A stretch of DNA of 64,000 bases from Micropterus salmoides (GCF_014851395.1 NW_024040152.1:22326144-22390143); one strand, 5' to 3'. Numbered from the stretch's first letter, positions 50,626 to 61,638 are shown. Numbers and translations are program-made. The notes: a model not told the origin generated them from the sequence alone.

Positions 50626-52184
50626 AAAGGTCCATTTAGGGTATCACAGGCTGTAAGTGCCCCCTTCAGGTGGTTCTGTTCCTTCTCTCTGGCTTGGGCG
50701 CTTGTTGGTATGTTTTCCGCTCTGTGGTGCAGTGTTCTCATGACCCCTAGCTTGTGCTCCAGTTGGTGGTGTGAATCGAAGAGTAGGTATTGGTCTGTGT
50801 GTGTGGGTTTTCTGTAAACACCAATCTGCAGGCTCCTGTCCTCTTCAATGTGTACAGCGCAGTCCAGGAAGGCCAAACTGTTGTTGTGAACATCTTCTCG
50901 TGTGAACCTGATGTTACTGTCCACAGAGTTGATGTGTTCTGTGAAGGCTTGCACTTCCTGGCTTTTGATTTTGACCCAGGTGTCGTCCACATATCTGTAC
51001 CAGTGGCTCGGTGCTATTCCTCTGAAGGAGTTGAGGGCTTTATTCTCCACTTCTTCCATGTAGATGTTGGCCACAATCGGGGATACCGGTGAGCCCATGG
51101 CACAGCCATGCTTCTGTCTGTAGAATCCACCGTTGTACTGGAAGTAGGTGGTGTTTAGACAGAGGTCGAGTAATTTGCAGATTTGGTCAGGGCTGAGGCT
51201 AGTTCTGTTGTCCAGGGTGTTGTCTTGTGTTAGCCGTTTCCTAACGGTTTCTACTGCCTCTATGGTGGGGATGCAGGTGACCAAAGAAGTCACGTCATAG
51301 GATACCATGGTTTCATCTGGATCCAGTTTTAGTCCTCGAACTTTGTTTACAAAGTCAATAGAGTTTTGAATGTGGTGAGGCGTGTTTCCCACCAATGGAG
51401 CTAAGATGGTGGAAATGTGTTTGGCAATGTTGTAGGTGACCGAGTTAATGCTGCTGATAATCGGCCTGAGTGGGGCTCCTTCTTTGTGTATCTTGGGTAG
51501 TCCGTAAATGCATGGAATGGATTCTCCAGGATACAAACGGTAATATTGTTCACGGGTGATGGTGTTGTCCTTCTGTAACTGTTGTAGACATTCTATGGCC
51601 TTTTTCTTGTATCCGCTGGTTGGGTCTCGTCTCAGTGTCTCATACGTGTTTGTGTCCATTAGTAGTGTGTTGACTTTGTTCTGGTAATCAGCTGTGTTAA
51701 GTACTACCGTGCATCTTCCTTTGTCCGCAGGTAGGATAGTGATGTTTTGATCCTTGCTCAGAGATGTCACAGCCTTCCTTTCTTGGATGGTGAGGTTGGA
51801 AGGGGGGGCCTTCGCATTAGAAAGGGCTGCAGATACCTTTAGTCTGAGCTGTTCCGCTTCTGTTTCTGTTAATTTGTTTTTCCTAATGGCTGATTCTGTG
51901 GCTGTGATGAGGTCTACCATTGGTAGTTGCTGTGGTGTAATGGCAAAGTTTAATCCTTTGGCCAGAACGTCTTTCTCCGGTTGGGTGAGTTCCCTATCTG
52001 ACAAGTTTTTCACCCATCTGTTGTCTGTTTCAAGTGTTGTGGGGTTATTGTCCTTTCTCCTCCAAGACAATTCTCCTGTTCTGTTAGTGCAGCTTGCTCT
52101 GGACTGTAGGTTTTGGAATTTCCGGGTCTGTCTTTCTTTGCTCTTGTTGTGCTGAGATAGCTGTGCTTTCTTGATGAAGTCCAT
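50622..52184 (-). CDS. Penelope-like reverse transcriptase
   Basis: An open frame of 520 residues from an ATG at 52184. Reverse-transcriptase landmarks appear in order: LPADKGRCTVVLN (151-163), IYGLPKIHKEGAPLRPIISS (227-245), YDVTSLVTCIP (296-306, catalytic Asp 297), GCAMGSPVSPIVANIYMEE (360-378), the active-site YVDD (398-401) and FLDCAVHIEEDRSLQIGVYR (439-458). It copies element RNA into DNA at the target site. The PADKG block and the YGLPKIHK wording are typical of the Penelope class and separate it from LINE and LTR enzymes. The frame ends early at 50622, where the endonuclease should follow, because of a frameshift. The N-terminal region lies upstream in another frame. All catalytic residues are present. 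Confidence 0.93.
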   Translation of the reverse strand: MDFIKKAQLSQHNKSKERQTRKFQNLQSRASCTNRTGELSWRRKDNNPTTLETDNRWVKNLSDRELTQPEKDVLAKGLNFAITPQQLPMVDLITATESAIRKNKLTETEAEQLRLKVSAALSNAKAPPSNLTIQERKAVTSLSKDQNITILPADKGRCTVVLNTADYQNKVNTLLMDTNTYETLRRDPTSGYKKKAIECLQQLQKDNTITREQYYRLYPGESIPCIYGLPKIHKEGAPLRPIISSINSVTYNIAKHISTILAPLVGNTPHHIQNSIDFVNKVRGLKLDPDETMVSYDVTSLVTCIPTIEAVETVRKRLTQDNTLDNRTSLSPDQICKLLDLCLNTTYFQYNGGFYRQKHGCAMGSPVSPIVANIYMEEVENKALNSFRGIAPSHWYRYVDDTWVKIKSQEVQAFTEHINSVDSNIRFTREDVHNNSLAFLDCAVHIEEDRSLQIGVYRKPTHTDQYLLFDSHHQLEHKLGVMRTLHHRAENIPTSAQAREKEQNHLKGALTACDTLNGPL

Positions 52185-52261
52185 GACCTTTCCCAGTGCT
52201 GTACTGGGCAGGTATGTTTCTAGTTTGTGGTGTATGTTTGTCCATTTCTTTGTTCAGGGCT

Positions 52262-52438
52262 TCAATTGTGAAGTGTATCTGTCTCACTCTCTCGTTCAGT
52301 AGCTGGTGTTGTGCTTTCTCCAGGATTATTCCGGCTCTGTGTCCTTTTACCGTGGAGCCTAAGTGTAGGCTGTTGGGAATAAGTTTGTGTTGTCGGCATC
52401 TCAGGTTGAATCGTAGGTGGTTCCTGTAGTCTGCAATT
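52262..52438 (-). pseudogene. N-terminal part of the PLE protein, frame-shifted and truncated
   Basis: The minus-strand frame reads DYRNHLRFNLRCRQHKLIP and then EKAQHQLLNERVRQIHF, a basic, probably helical region like the N-terminal part of Penelope proteins. It is not in the same register as the 520-residue reverse-transcriptase frame. That frame has a stop (TGA) near 52255, so at least one indel separates them. The region is cut at 52438-52439, where the inverted copy of the 3' end begins. Confidence 0.65.
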
Positions 52439-52448
52439 TGCTGGTACA

Positions 52449-52929
52449 CCCCAAAGACCGCACACCCAAACACAAGAAAAGCAATCTAGTGTATGCGGTC
52501 CAATGCAGTGAGGAATGCACAGACCTGTATATTGGGGAGACTAAACAACCACTACACAAACGCATGGCTCAACACAGAAGGGCCAACTCCTCAGGTCAAG
52601 ACTCTGCAGTCTACTTACATCTGAAGGACAGAGGACACTCGTTTGAGGACCACCAGGTGCACATTTTAGACAGAGAAGATGGATGGTTTGAAAGAGGTGT
52701 CAAGGAAGCCATCTACACCAGGGTTGAGAAGCCGTCATTGAACAGGGGAGGGGGTCTACGCCACCACTTATCCCCCACTTACAATGCTGTCCTTTCATCA
52801 CTTCCCAGGAAACTCAACAAACGTAACCTATTGGCCTCAGGTGAAGATACCAACGATGGTCGTTCAGTCTTGGCCACAGGTAGTCTCAACGACTGTAACG
52901 ACTGTCGTCACAACACCAAGGAACACTAA
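52449..52929 (+). pseudogene. Duplicate GIY-YIG fragment in the inverted arm
   Basis: The plus-strand frame from HPKDRTPKHKKSNLVYAVQC to the C-terminus is residue-for-residue the same as the last 160 or so residues of the endonuclease on the other strand. It lacks the reverse transcriptase and the linker, and upstream bases come from the PLE body read backwards. It is a by-product of the insertion and not a separate gene. Confidence 0.9.
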
Positions 52930-53008
52930 CGAACCAGCGGTATCGATGACCCGGGATAACGACCCCACTGAGGTTAAATAGCTGAGTTTCCCTGCCAGTC
53001 AGTCAGAA

Positions 53009-53048
53009 CTGAAGAAGTCCTTTGGATAAGGGACGAAACGTCTTCCAG
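53009..53048 (+). ncRNA. Hammerhead-ribozyme-like core, right copy
   Basis: Same 40 bases as 49841-49880 on the opposite strand: CTGAAGA, GTCC/GGAC stem, GAAA, CGTC. Transcripts from either direction through this locus would carry one core each. Confidence 0.65.
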
Positions 53049-53093
53049 TATCTTCAACCAAGTCCAGTTGCCCTTCATTTTAACCCTCGTTGG

Positions 53094-53107
53094 ATAATAC
53101 TTGCATA
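53094..53107. repeat. Target-site duplication of the Penelope-like element, right
   Basis: ATAATACTTGCATA, identical to 49743-49756. The first bases overlap the end of the inverted arm. Confidence 0.85.
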
Positions 53108-53439
53108 TTATAGAAATATAATTGTTAATGTAATTAAATATTAAAAATCAACTTAAGTCATTACTAGTGTTAATGCATAATAATCATAGTAATCGTGAAA
53201 CCGTGATTATTTCTCTTACAATCGTACCAACAAAATCTGTAATCGTTGCATCCCTAGCCGGAAATGTGATTGTACACCCCACTTATCGAGATGGGCTACT
53301 TTGAAGTTCTTTGCATGTGCATTCTTGAGGGTTAGCGTTAGATGTTATTGCTTTGCATAGCATTTTCCAACAAGGAAGCATAAATCGTCAGAATACTGAC
53401 TTGTTAACGATGTAGTTTATCAAATGATCGGATGTTGTG

Positions 53440-54180
53440 GTACCCAGGGTTGGGCGATGTCTACAAAATTTCCATCGGACGATGTCTACAATGAAATGAC
53501 TTAATAAAACATACTGCTGATCGAAGATTTGATGCTTCGATGGGGGGAGCCTGATCTGTCAATCTCACAGTCGAAGCTTCGTAGTGAAACAAGGATCATG
53601 CCATTTATGCGATATGGGGGTGCTCAACGTCTGATTTTACATAGATCTACCATTTTTCTCCCAATAGGTTAATATACAGCCTATTACAATACACATTTCA
53701 ACATTTAATGCTGTAAATAAACATGTAAAAATAAAAAAAACTTCCAGTAAATGAAACCAAAATTGTAACACTAACCCTGGGTCGTCAGTGCGCATGTGCA
53801 GGCATAGTGTGCATGTGTGTAGTGGCAGGAGGAAAACTTGCTGAAGAGACGGAGCCACAGCTTCACCAGTGTTGTGCCGAGTTGTCCGCACCTTGCGGGA
53901 CTTTCGGGCAATTTATCACCGTTGATGATCCACACAAAGAATATTTTATCGTTTTTAAGCAGCTGCTACTTGAAATAGACCTGCGAGGAACCGCAATGTG
54001 CATGCAGTTGTCTGCAGCATGGTAAAAACTCAATAGTCAATGGTCAATAAGCCTCAGTTTAGCTTTAGCTCGCAATCGCCATGCACAAAAACACACATGA
54101 TTCGACTATCAGTTGACTATAGGCAGGATGTGACGATTCTGATTCGACTATGTAAATCCTTAGTCAGGGACAGCCCTACT
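53440..54180. mobile_element. Possible second hAT-like non-autonomous element
   Basis: The left edge CAGGGTTGGGCGATGTCTAC and the right edge, reversed, TAGGGCTGTCCCTGACTAAG look like diverged hAT tips. The interior has TCGAAGCTTCG-type palindromes common in such repeats. It lies 180 bases beyond the hAT-like host of the PLE. No transposase frame is seen. Confidence 0.35.
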
Positions 54181-56039
54181 GCTGATGGAGAAAATGGAGT
54201 GTGTCAGAGTATGGGGAGAAGAGAATTCTGAGGAAGGTGCAACAAAACAATAATGAGATTAATGAGAACCCTAGTGGTACCGAGTGACCTCTGCACTCGT
54301 GTGTTAACTGTTGCTTTACCGTGTCCACATCCTGTGTAACTTACCTGGGTGGCCACCTAACGGTGGTACCTCAACACCACACTGACAGATTGTCAGAAGT
54401 TTAATGAGTGCCGATATTCAGTCACAGACTAATCCAACCTATTACGTTTTTGTTTATAACGCAGACCTTTTTCTGTGTTTGCACCTCCTGTCCAGACCTA
54501 AAATGGAGAAGTTTGAAAACGCTGCTGACCCCATGTTCGTTTTTAAACTCCGGGGTAACATTTTGGTGTGGACGGGCAGAAACAGGGGACTTTAAAAACG
54601 AAGACGCAGACATTCATGTTTGGCTTTCTGATTGGGTCTTATCAGTCATGCAAAGCAAAAACACAATGCTACTGACCGGGCTTTTGGCCCGGTATTTTTA
54701 TTAAAATATTTTTGTAGTGTGCAACAGTGTCAGTGTCTTTGTGTTCCTGTGTTACTTTCAGAAACAGTTCCACCTCGTTGTTGGTCCATGCAAAAAAATC
54801 CTCATAGCTGCAGAGTAGGCAATCGGCTTCATGTTTACAACAGTGTATGTGAATGGCTACTAGATGTGCATTTTCAGTGGTTTTAATAAAGACACTTGTG
54901 TGGACAGAGATCGTTTTCCTTTTTAAACTCTCTTTAAAACACTTTTTAAAACTCTTTTAAACAAAAACCTAGTTGTTACACAGAGCGCAGAAACAAACAA
55001 ACACACAGAGGGAGAGAGAGGCATTATAACATGCAAACTAGGGAGAGAAGGGTAGAGGCTGAAGCTCCTGGGGGACGAAGATCCACATCAGTGACTGGAT
55101 TTAACTGCGCATAGCGTCCAATGTTCATGAAAATTCAGAGCCTCCCTGACGTGAGGTAGGTGCGAGGGCCCACTCATCGCTGCTTGCAGCTTTAATTGGT
55201 TATTGTACCTGTAATTAACTTGAACCTCACATTGATGTTGTGATCAGCACTGCTCATTACCTGTAAATAAGAGAGCAATCAAGAGGGGGACGAATGAAAG
55301 CCTGAGAAGTGAGAATGAAAAGTGTCAGAAAGAGAATGAGAAGGAAACCGTAGTTGTACATTGTTATAATACTGTATATCTTGACTAAGTCCCAATATGT
55401 GAACAAATCTTTATGTTTAACTAACCTTTTTGAGCAGGCTTTTTCCTTTGGTTATGAGGATAGCCTTTTGAGAAGCCTTGAAGTCAAACGGAGAGAAATG
55501 GAAAGTCAGATATGGAGATTCTTTGGTCCTGTTCAATCTAAAATATTATGCAACTGTCCCACTTTTTCTGCGGTGATTGTCTGTTTTCCTGTCTGAATCC
55601 ATTCCATCACTTGACTCCCACTTCACTCCCCATGATGGTTCTATCCATGTCTTTTTGTTTTTTCTTTCCCCGCTCTGCTACCTTCTCCCTCTGTCATCAC
55701 AGCTTCCCCCTCTTTGATCTTCTCTCATTTTCTATCAATTCCAACTCCCTTGCATTCTCAATTTTCTATTTTGGTTAGAATCAATTTTCCTAGCCCCATC
55801 TCCTTCTGTGTACATTTCTTTAACTTAATCACCTTTTGTCTTATCAGTCTCCTTTTAGTCTTTTAACATTTTCTCACATGATTGCTCTCCTTGTCTTGCA
55901 ATCTTAGTGTCTGTGAGTAAGTCTCTCTGCTCTCAACCACTGTACTTTGTTTTGTATCTTTCTCTTGCTTGGTTTGCTGTCTGATGTTGAGCCACTATTG
56001 GCTTATATGCATTCAGACGGATAGATAAAAACATTGCTC

Positions 56040-56240
56040 GCTAAAGGCTAAACCCCAGTTCATTCTTCAAGGCACATACCATCAGCAACTCATTTATCTC
56101 CTATTCAGCTGAATGAATAGGGGAAGCTCAGCAGCACAATGTTAGCTTTGCAGTTATTTGCATATGCATTTTATTTATTCTTGATTTGGAAATACATTTT
56201 TAATGGTCCACAGTCTGTTTCAGCTGCTGTAGTGCTGTAA
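56040..56240. promoter_or_regulatory. Candidate conserved non-coding stretch
   Basis: Unique AT-rich DNA with GTTATTTGCATATGCATTTT, an octamer-type POU motif next to a palindromic ATGCAT, plus TTATTTATTC and TTAATGG. No repeat or frame is present. Regulatory role is inferred from motif density and the locus. Confidence 0.25.
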
Positions 56241-56699
56241 ACACTGATGTGTGCCAGTCTCACTGTTGAAGGCTCTAGGAACTGTGATACACAAATATTT
56301 ATACATGGATTCATGATTTATTACTTTTACCTAATTACAAATTACAAGCCTGTGGGATTAGTCAAACAGCACCAAGAGAATAGGTTTAAAAGCAAAGTGG
56401 GGTGGACTTCATTTGTCATGTTTTTGGAGCTATTGCAGTAGAAGTTTGAATCAGGCAGAAGCACTTTGGAACGCAGTAAGTGTGGGCCTCTCAACTGTGT
56501 GCATTTCAGTGTGAATAACCTAATAATTAGCTTTTCAACACAAAGGTGGAGTGTTTTGTGACTTTTTTTGACTAGTCGCCATCACCCAGTGACTAACATG
56601 GGGCTAATAAATGAGCTGGCGAACCAACACACTGCAACACTTTACAAACCGTATAGCCAACTTTGATGGGGTGAAGAAAATAACTCCCTTCAAAGTCAT

Positions 56700-57200
56700 T
56701 GTTGCGTTCACACTACGTGACTGACAGCAGACAAGGGGTCACACGCTACATGAGCTGACAACGGTTGTGTCACCCGACGCTGGGCCCCAAAACAGCACAC
56801 GTGAAATGGGAAATGACGCAAACCTACACACGAAACAGCTGTTGTTTGTTATTTTAAAGCTACAAATTATAAAGACAAAATATGGGTGAAAGAAATGATT
56901 AGCACACGCAGGTAGCAGGGATCGTCTGAGCTACAGAGAGAGCTGGAGGAGAGTAAAAAGTGTTTTGCAGTGAAAAAGTAGCTGCCTGCTCTGCCAGCTG
57001 CCTGCTCTCATTGGCTGGATGTGGATGTTGCGTCGGCTGGCTTCTCCAGATATTTGGCATGCTAGATATCTGGCCGGCATTGGCGATGTGTCAGCGATTC
57101 GTCAGGGAGCCGTTTTAATGCGTCACCGAGTAGCTCACAGCCCGATGGTCGCCTAGCTCACCGACCAGCAAATCGGGCTTAAAATCCTTTAGGGTGACCT
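56700..57200 (+). mobile_element. Dispersed repeat copy B
   Basis: The left end GTTGCGTTCACACTACGTGA and the right end, reversed, TAGGTCACCCTAAAGGATTT form an imperfect terminal inverted repeat. Inside, GGGATCGTCTGAGCTACAGA and GAGAGCTGGAGGAGAGT match 20860-21170 in reverse. This copy is fuller than the other and shows both ends. It looks like a non-autonomous DNA transposon of unknown superfamily. Confidence 0.7.
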
Positions 57201-58634
57201 AGGATTACAAAAGAAACTTCCTTCATTTTGCAAAATATCAGTGTGTATATCTAGAAAAGACACCCATGTCCTCTGGGTATAATTCGGAGCACTGTACAAT
57301 GTTTGCGTGTGTGTGTTTGTGCGTAGGTTCTTGTGTGTGTTTGTGCCCCTGTGGTATATATTTTGATACCATCATGGGGTCTCTTCACACCCCCTGCAGG
57401 AACCAGTTCTCACATAGTGGACCACCCGTGGCCACAGCCACGAGCCCCCTGGTATTGGGTGATATGACAGGGCTACAAGGGGGGACAGCTGATGCACATA
57501 CTCACACAAACACACACACTCACACAAACACACACAGACACTTGCTCAGAGAAATGTTTCGCAAATGCTGCAAACTACTGAATATGTCCTCTAATAAATG
57601 TTCCCTCCAACTCTTTGAACTCAAATTCTCTCTGTGCTTCAGGTTGCTCTTGGCTTTGTCCTTTGACAAACAAGCTTTGCTTTGTCTCACTGCTTTCTAA
57701 AAATATTAATATTGGAATCAGTTTCATGCTATTACTTTTCATTATGTATTGTGCGCCTCTAAGTAAAATTTCTATTAAATTTCTGCAAAATTGTATGAAG
57801 ACGCCATTCATCAAATATTTATTTATTTTTGCACTACGTGATGGTAGAATGAGCAAAAGTCAGTTTGTGTATCCAGTTGTGTAAATTTTACATTCTGCAG
57901 CAGTTTAGAAATTATTGTAGCTGGAAGCCTTATGTGTATTGCAATTATTCTTCAAACTATATACTGTTTTCAAACGGTGTACTTAACAATGATTCCATGC
58001 CTACTCATTGTTTATATTTTGTCTGCAGTGTTATCAGATGGGGTGTTCAAGCATTGTCTACCAAACCAAGCAGGTGTAGGTTACTACATGTGCTACTCTA
58101 CAGCCTGGATTTACTTTTCGTTTGATGGAGAAGGAGCAACATATTTTACCAGGCCTAGGTTGAAGATGAAGAACTCTTTATTTTCAGTTGAAAAGTAAAA
58201 AGCAAGGATTTTAACCCTTTCTGTATCTTGGGGGATACAGTCATTTGACAGGCTGCGGGGGGAATGGCATTATGTGGGTGCACGTTATATGAAAAACACT
58301 GAAGGGGGGATGGGTCAAGTACTCAGGTCATGTGACTTCATGCCAACATTCAAAACTATACTACTACTCATCATTTGTATCAATATCCATAATGGCGGTG
58401 TACGTGGGCAAAGACGCTGGCCATGTCGTAAGTGTTGTTATTTTTTACGTTCTTACTTTATATGTTCTTGTTGAAAAGTAATAAATTACATTTTCACAAC
58501 TTTGCGTATTGCCCAGATAACGGTATGATATTCACACTCAGATATTCTCGCTCAGATATACTGCTGTTTTAGAGGCCTATATTCTAAAGATAATCAATAA
58601 TATAAAGGTGTAAAATATGAAATATACTCCCCTC

Positions 58635-58864
58635 TCTTCCTTGATTACTTCCTTGAATACTTCCTTACTTGATTCCTTGATTCCTTCATTCCTTCTACAA
58701 TTCCTTGATTCCCTCCTTGATTCCTTGGTTACTTCCTTGATTTCTTCCTTGATTCCCTCCTTTATTCCTTCATTCTTTCCTTGATTCATTCCTTCCTTGC
58801 TTCTTTGATTCCTTCATTCATTCCTTGATTTCTTCCTTCCTTCCTTGATTCCTTGCTTCCTTCC
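58635..58864. repeat. TTCC/TTGATTCC minisatellite
   Basis: About 230 bases made of variants of TTCCTTGA and TTCCTTCA units on a pyrimidine-rich plus strand. The translated frame on the minus strand is a repetitive Lys-Glu-Ile artefact. Confidence 0.93.
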
Positions 58865-60483
58865 GAAATACTATTTGAACCTTCATAATTTGAAGGAGAA
58901 AGAGAAAAAGGCACACAGGAACATTACTGATGAGGCAGAGATGAGTTTTATAATGTATTTATTTTTTTACAAACAATAAAATTAACTTTAACTGCTGAAA
59001 GAAAAGGAAACGTGAAACAGCAATAAGAACTAAGATTAAATGGTAGATAAAATAACTTCTTTATTACAATAATTAGTTTAAAAAGGCCTTAAAAAAACAT
59101 TTGAATATTTAACACTAATGTGAAAATTAAACATTACCTGGTACCTTGTTTACTGCAGGGAGCAGGGTCCTGTTGACAGCAGAAAATAGAACAATATTTT
59201 TATGCATGCAAACCGAACAGGGAATTTGGGTTCAGCTCTTTTATTTTGTGAAGAACTAAAAAGTAAAGAACCGACATTATCAGTGTCTCATACTCAGATC
59301 TGGCTTTTTTATGAACTTATTTTAACCAGACCACATAGCTCACTTTAGATCTGTTGAAGCTTGTGCTGTCCCATTTTATTGCCTATGAAACCTTAAAAGC
59401 ACTCAATCAACAGCTTTCAGTAATTATTATTATTAGATATATTTCTGGATTATGTTTTAATACTTTAAACATGGGGTGACTATGGGTCTGTTAAATGAGT
59501 GAGACCCACACAACACCACACTTACTTTGTTATGTTTACCTAAAGTTTTTGGTCAAGTAGAATAGAGACACCAGACCAGAGGAGATGGTTTTCACCAGCA
59601 AGGAAGAAAAAAGAATCTTGTTGGGCAACATGACCCATAAACGCACACACAGGCTTACTTCCACAGCTTGCTACATGTCGGTACATGTTTGGTACATGTT
59701 TGGACATGTCTTCAAGATGCATCTCTCCGTCTGTCTGCCTCTTGCTCTAGTGTGGCATTTAGCTTCAGGGGAGCCCTGTGCTGTGACAATATATTACATT
59801 TCATAAAATATTGGGACAATAACAATTATTCATTTGCAACTATTCTTTTTTCGTTAAGGGACAATGTATTCCAAGTTTGGTAAATGATTTTGCTTTCTGT
59901 TTGTATATTTAGCTATTTTGTGTGTGTGTTGGTCACAGTGCTGACACTTTTCTCTGTAGCCGCAGTGAATGTCACTCCAGGTCTTCAGCTGAAGCAGCCG
60001 CTGAGTGTTTCTGCATGACTGGACGGCCTGTCGCCACATCTGTCACTTTGCAGAAAACCCTATGCCTGATTCCCTTCGACCCTCATTGCGTGTATGTGTG
60101 TGTGTATATGTGTTAGGGGCAGAACTCTGCTGCCCCCCTGTCTAGTAGCTGTAGTCGTGTGTGTTAAGATGTTTGTGTGTGTGTGTATGCGCGGATCACT
60201 TTGCTCTGAGTCTTCAGCTTTTAGTTTCTGCAGTTGTAGTCTTAACTGTCATGAGAGATCCATCTGAAACACGCATACCTGCACTCACGCAGTCAAAGCA
60301 GGGAGGGGGGAGAGGGCATTCTTGTCCATCACTCGCCAAAGCTGTTTGATAATCAGCACACATTTCTGTACCCCTTTAAGCCACTCTGCCCTGAAGTGGC
60401 CGTGAAAGATGTGAAGGAGGATGATGGTGTATTCATGTTTAGGGATCTGAGAGTGACAAACATTTTCTGTAATTGTGTCATGA

Positions 60484-60485
<2 letters not shown>

Positions 60486-60526
<41 letters not shown>
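60486..60526. repeat. (TG)n microsatellite
   Basis: About 20 TG units. Confidence 0.97.
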
Positions 60527-60529
<3 letters not shown>

Positions 60530-61635
60530 AGCTGACTTAAATCAACCAGTGTCAAGAACAGCTTTAATAAGCTCTCAGCACTTTCTCTCCTGCAGTTCTC
60601 TCCTTTTTTTCACTCCTTTTCCACCTCTCTCTCTTTGCCTCGCTGTCCCTCTGGTAAGGAACTGTACTGTGCACCCGGGCCTCTGCTGTCTCTCTGTAGA
60701 ATTCCCATGTAGTATAATTTGTGACTCAAACGAGTCCACACCTTAATGCATGTTTATTCATGAGTGTGGAGGATATCATATAACTCATAAATAATTGAGC
60801 CGCACCACAAGTATTAGACATCGAAAATGTGACTGTGTGTACTTGAGAAGATGAATATCACAGGGTTAGTGACAAGAGGAAACGGGCTGCAGAGTAATAA
60901 AATATGACCTCTCGCTTCTTTTTGTAGCACCTATTTTCTAATAAAGACTAAATGGAGAGAATAAACTAATTTTAAAAAACATGGCATGAAATGTAAAAAT
61001 ATGGGACACCAAACTCCTTAGCCTTAAAACCTTTTCTGTTTGATATGTATGTATTTAGATGTAACAAATTGGTTAAAATGCTTCATGCAACATTTGTTGA
61101 TTGTGCTCTTTAGTAATTTACTCACACATTATCCTCTCAAACTGCTGGAAGCAGAAGGATTTACTCATAATGTTTGGGTTTCAAAACTTTGCGATGGACG
61201 AGAATCAGATCTTTACTAGTGACCAATGATCACATGCAGTGTCATTGTGTCTGTATGTGAAAGTGGTGTTGCCATGTGGAGCGGGAGAGCTGAAAAGAGA
61301 GGATGGGCATATTGGGATCAGTCGCCCTGCATATGGCCTAACTGTTCCTCAGGTTGTTAACTCAGTAAACAAACCACAATCATTAGTCTGGAGCTTTAAT
61401 ACAGAAAATACCCCATATGTTTACATAAAAATACTAATATTTACATAATAAGATAATGTTTACAGATCCACTGACTACATTAACAGGTGCGCGCACACAC
61501 ACACACTTTACTAAATTAGGAAATTTCCAAATAGTTATAAACACACAATATATTATAGAGTCACTAACATAATTAACACACAGGGTGCATTTAAAGTTCG
61601 TCCGGGCTTGCTTACAGTAACTAATTCTGTAGACA

Positions 61636-61638
<3 letters not shown>

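Larger units (their letters stand above)
49757..53093 (-). mobile_element. Penelope-like retroelement (PLE) with inverted partial copy
   Basis: The body reads on the minus strand: N-terminal region, reverse transcriptase, then GIY-YIG endonuclease, which is the order that defines Penelope-like elements. 14-bp direct repeats flank it. At its 5' side (right) a 659-bp segment of its own 3' end is attached in inverted orientation (52439-53097 against 49792-50450). Partial inverted or tandem copies are a known feature of PLE insertions. The arms agree in every stretch I compared, so the insertion looks recent. The 5' end of the coding region is cut at the junction and there are two frame breaks, so this copy is probably not autonomous. 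Poseidon or Neptune type is possible, but I cannot decide from memory. Confidence 0.92.
52439..53097 (+). repeat. Inverted arm, right (copied 3' end of the PLE)
   Basis: Reverse complement of 49792-50450 with the same length and no difference in the stretches compared. Its outer end merges with the target duplication, since GGATAA is shared. The junction with the PLE body is at 52438-52439. Confidence 0.95.
48768..53256 (+). mobile_element. hAT-like element, host of the Penelope insertion
   Basis: The left end TAGGGATGCAGCGATTAC and the right end, reversed, TAGGGATGCAACGATTAC differ at one position in 18. The flanks GCCGGCAT (48760-48767) and GCCGGAAA (53257-53264) match at six of eight bases, fitting a decayed 8-bp hAT target duplication. 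The left segment (to 49742) holds a BED-finger-like remnant. The right segment after the Penelope insertion is only about 150 bases. Most of the transposase is absent. The element is older than its insert. Confidence 0.8.

Noticed and set aside
52449..52929. GIY-YIG frame on the plus strand as an independent gene
   Set aside because: It is an exact inverted duplicate of the end of the minus-strand PLE and lacks its own start and reverse transcriptase.
60361..60470. Exon-like stretch with a short plausible frame (AVKDVKEDDGVFMFRDLRV)
   Set aside because: It does not match the expected downstream cdkal1 sequence and has no convincing acceptor-donor pair.
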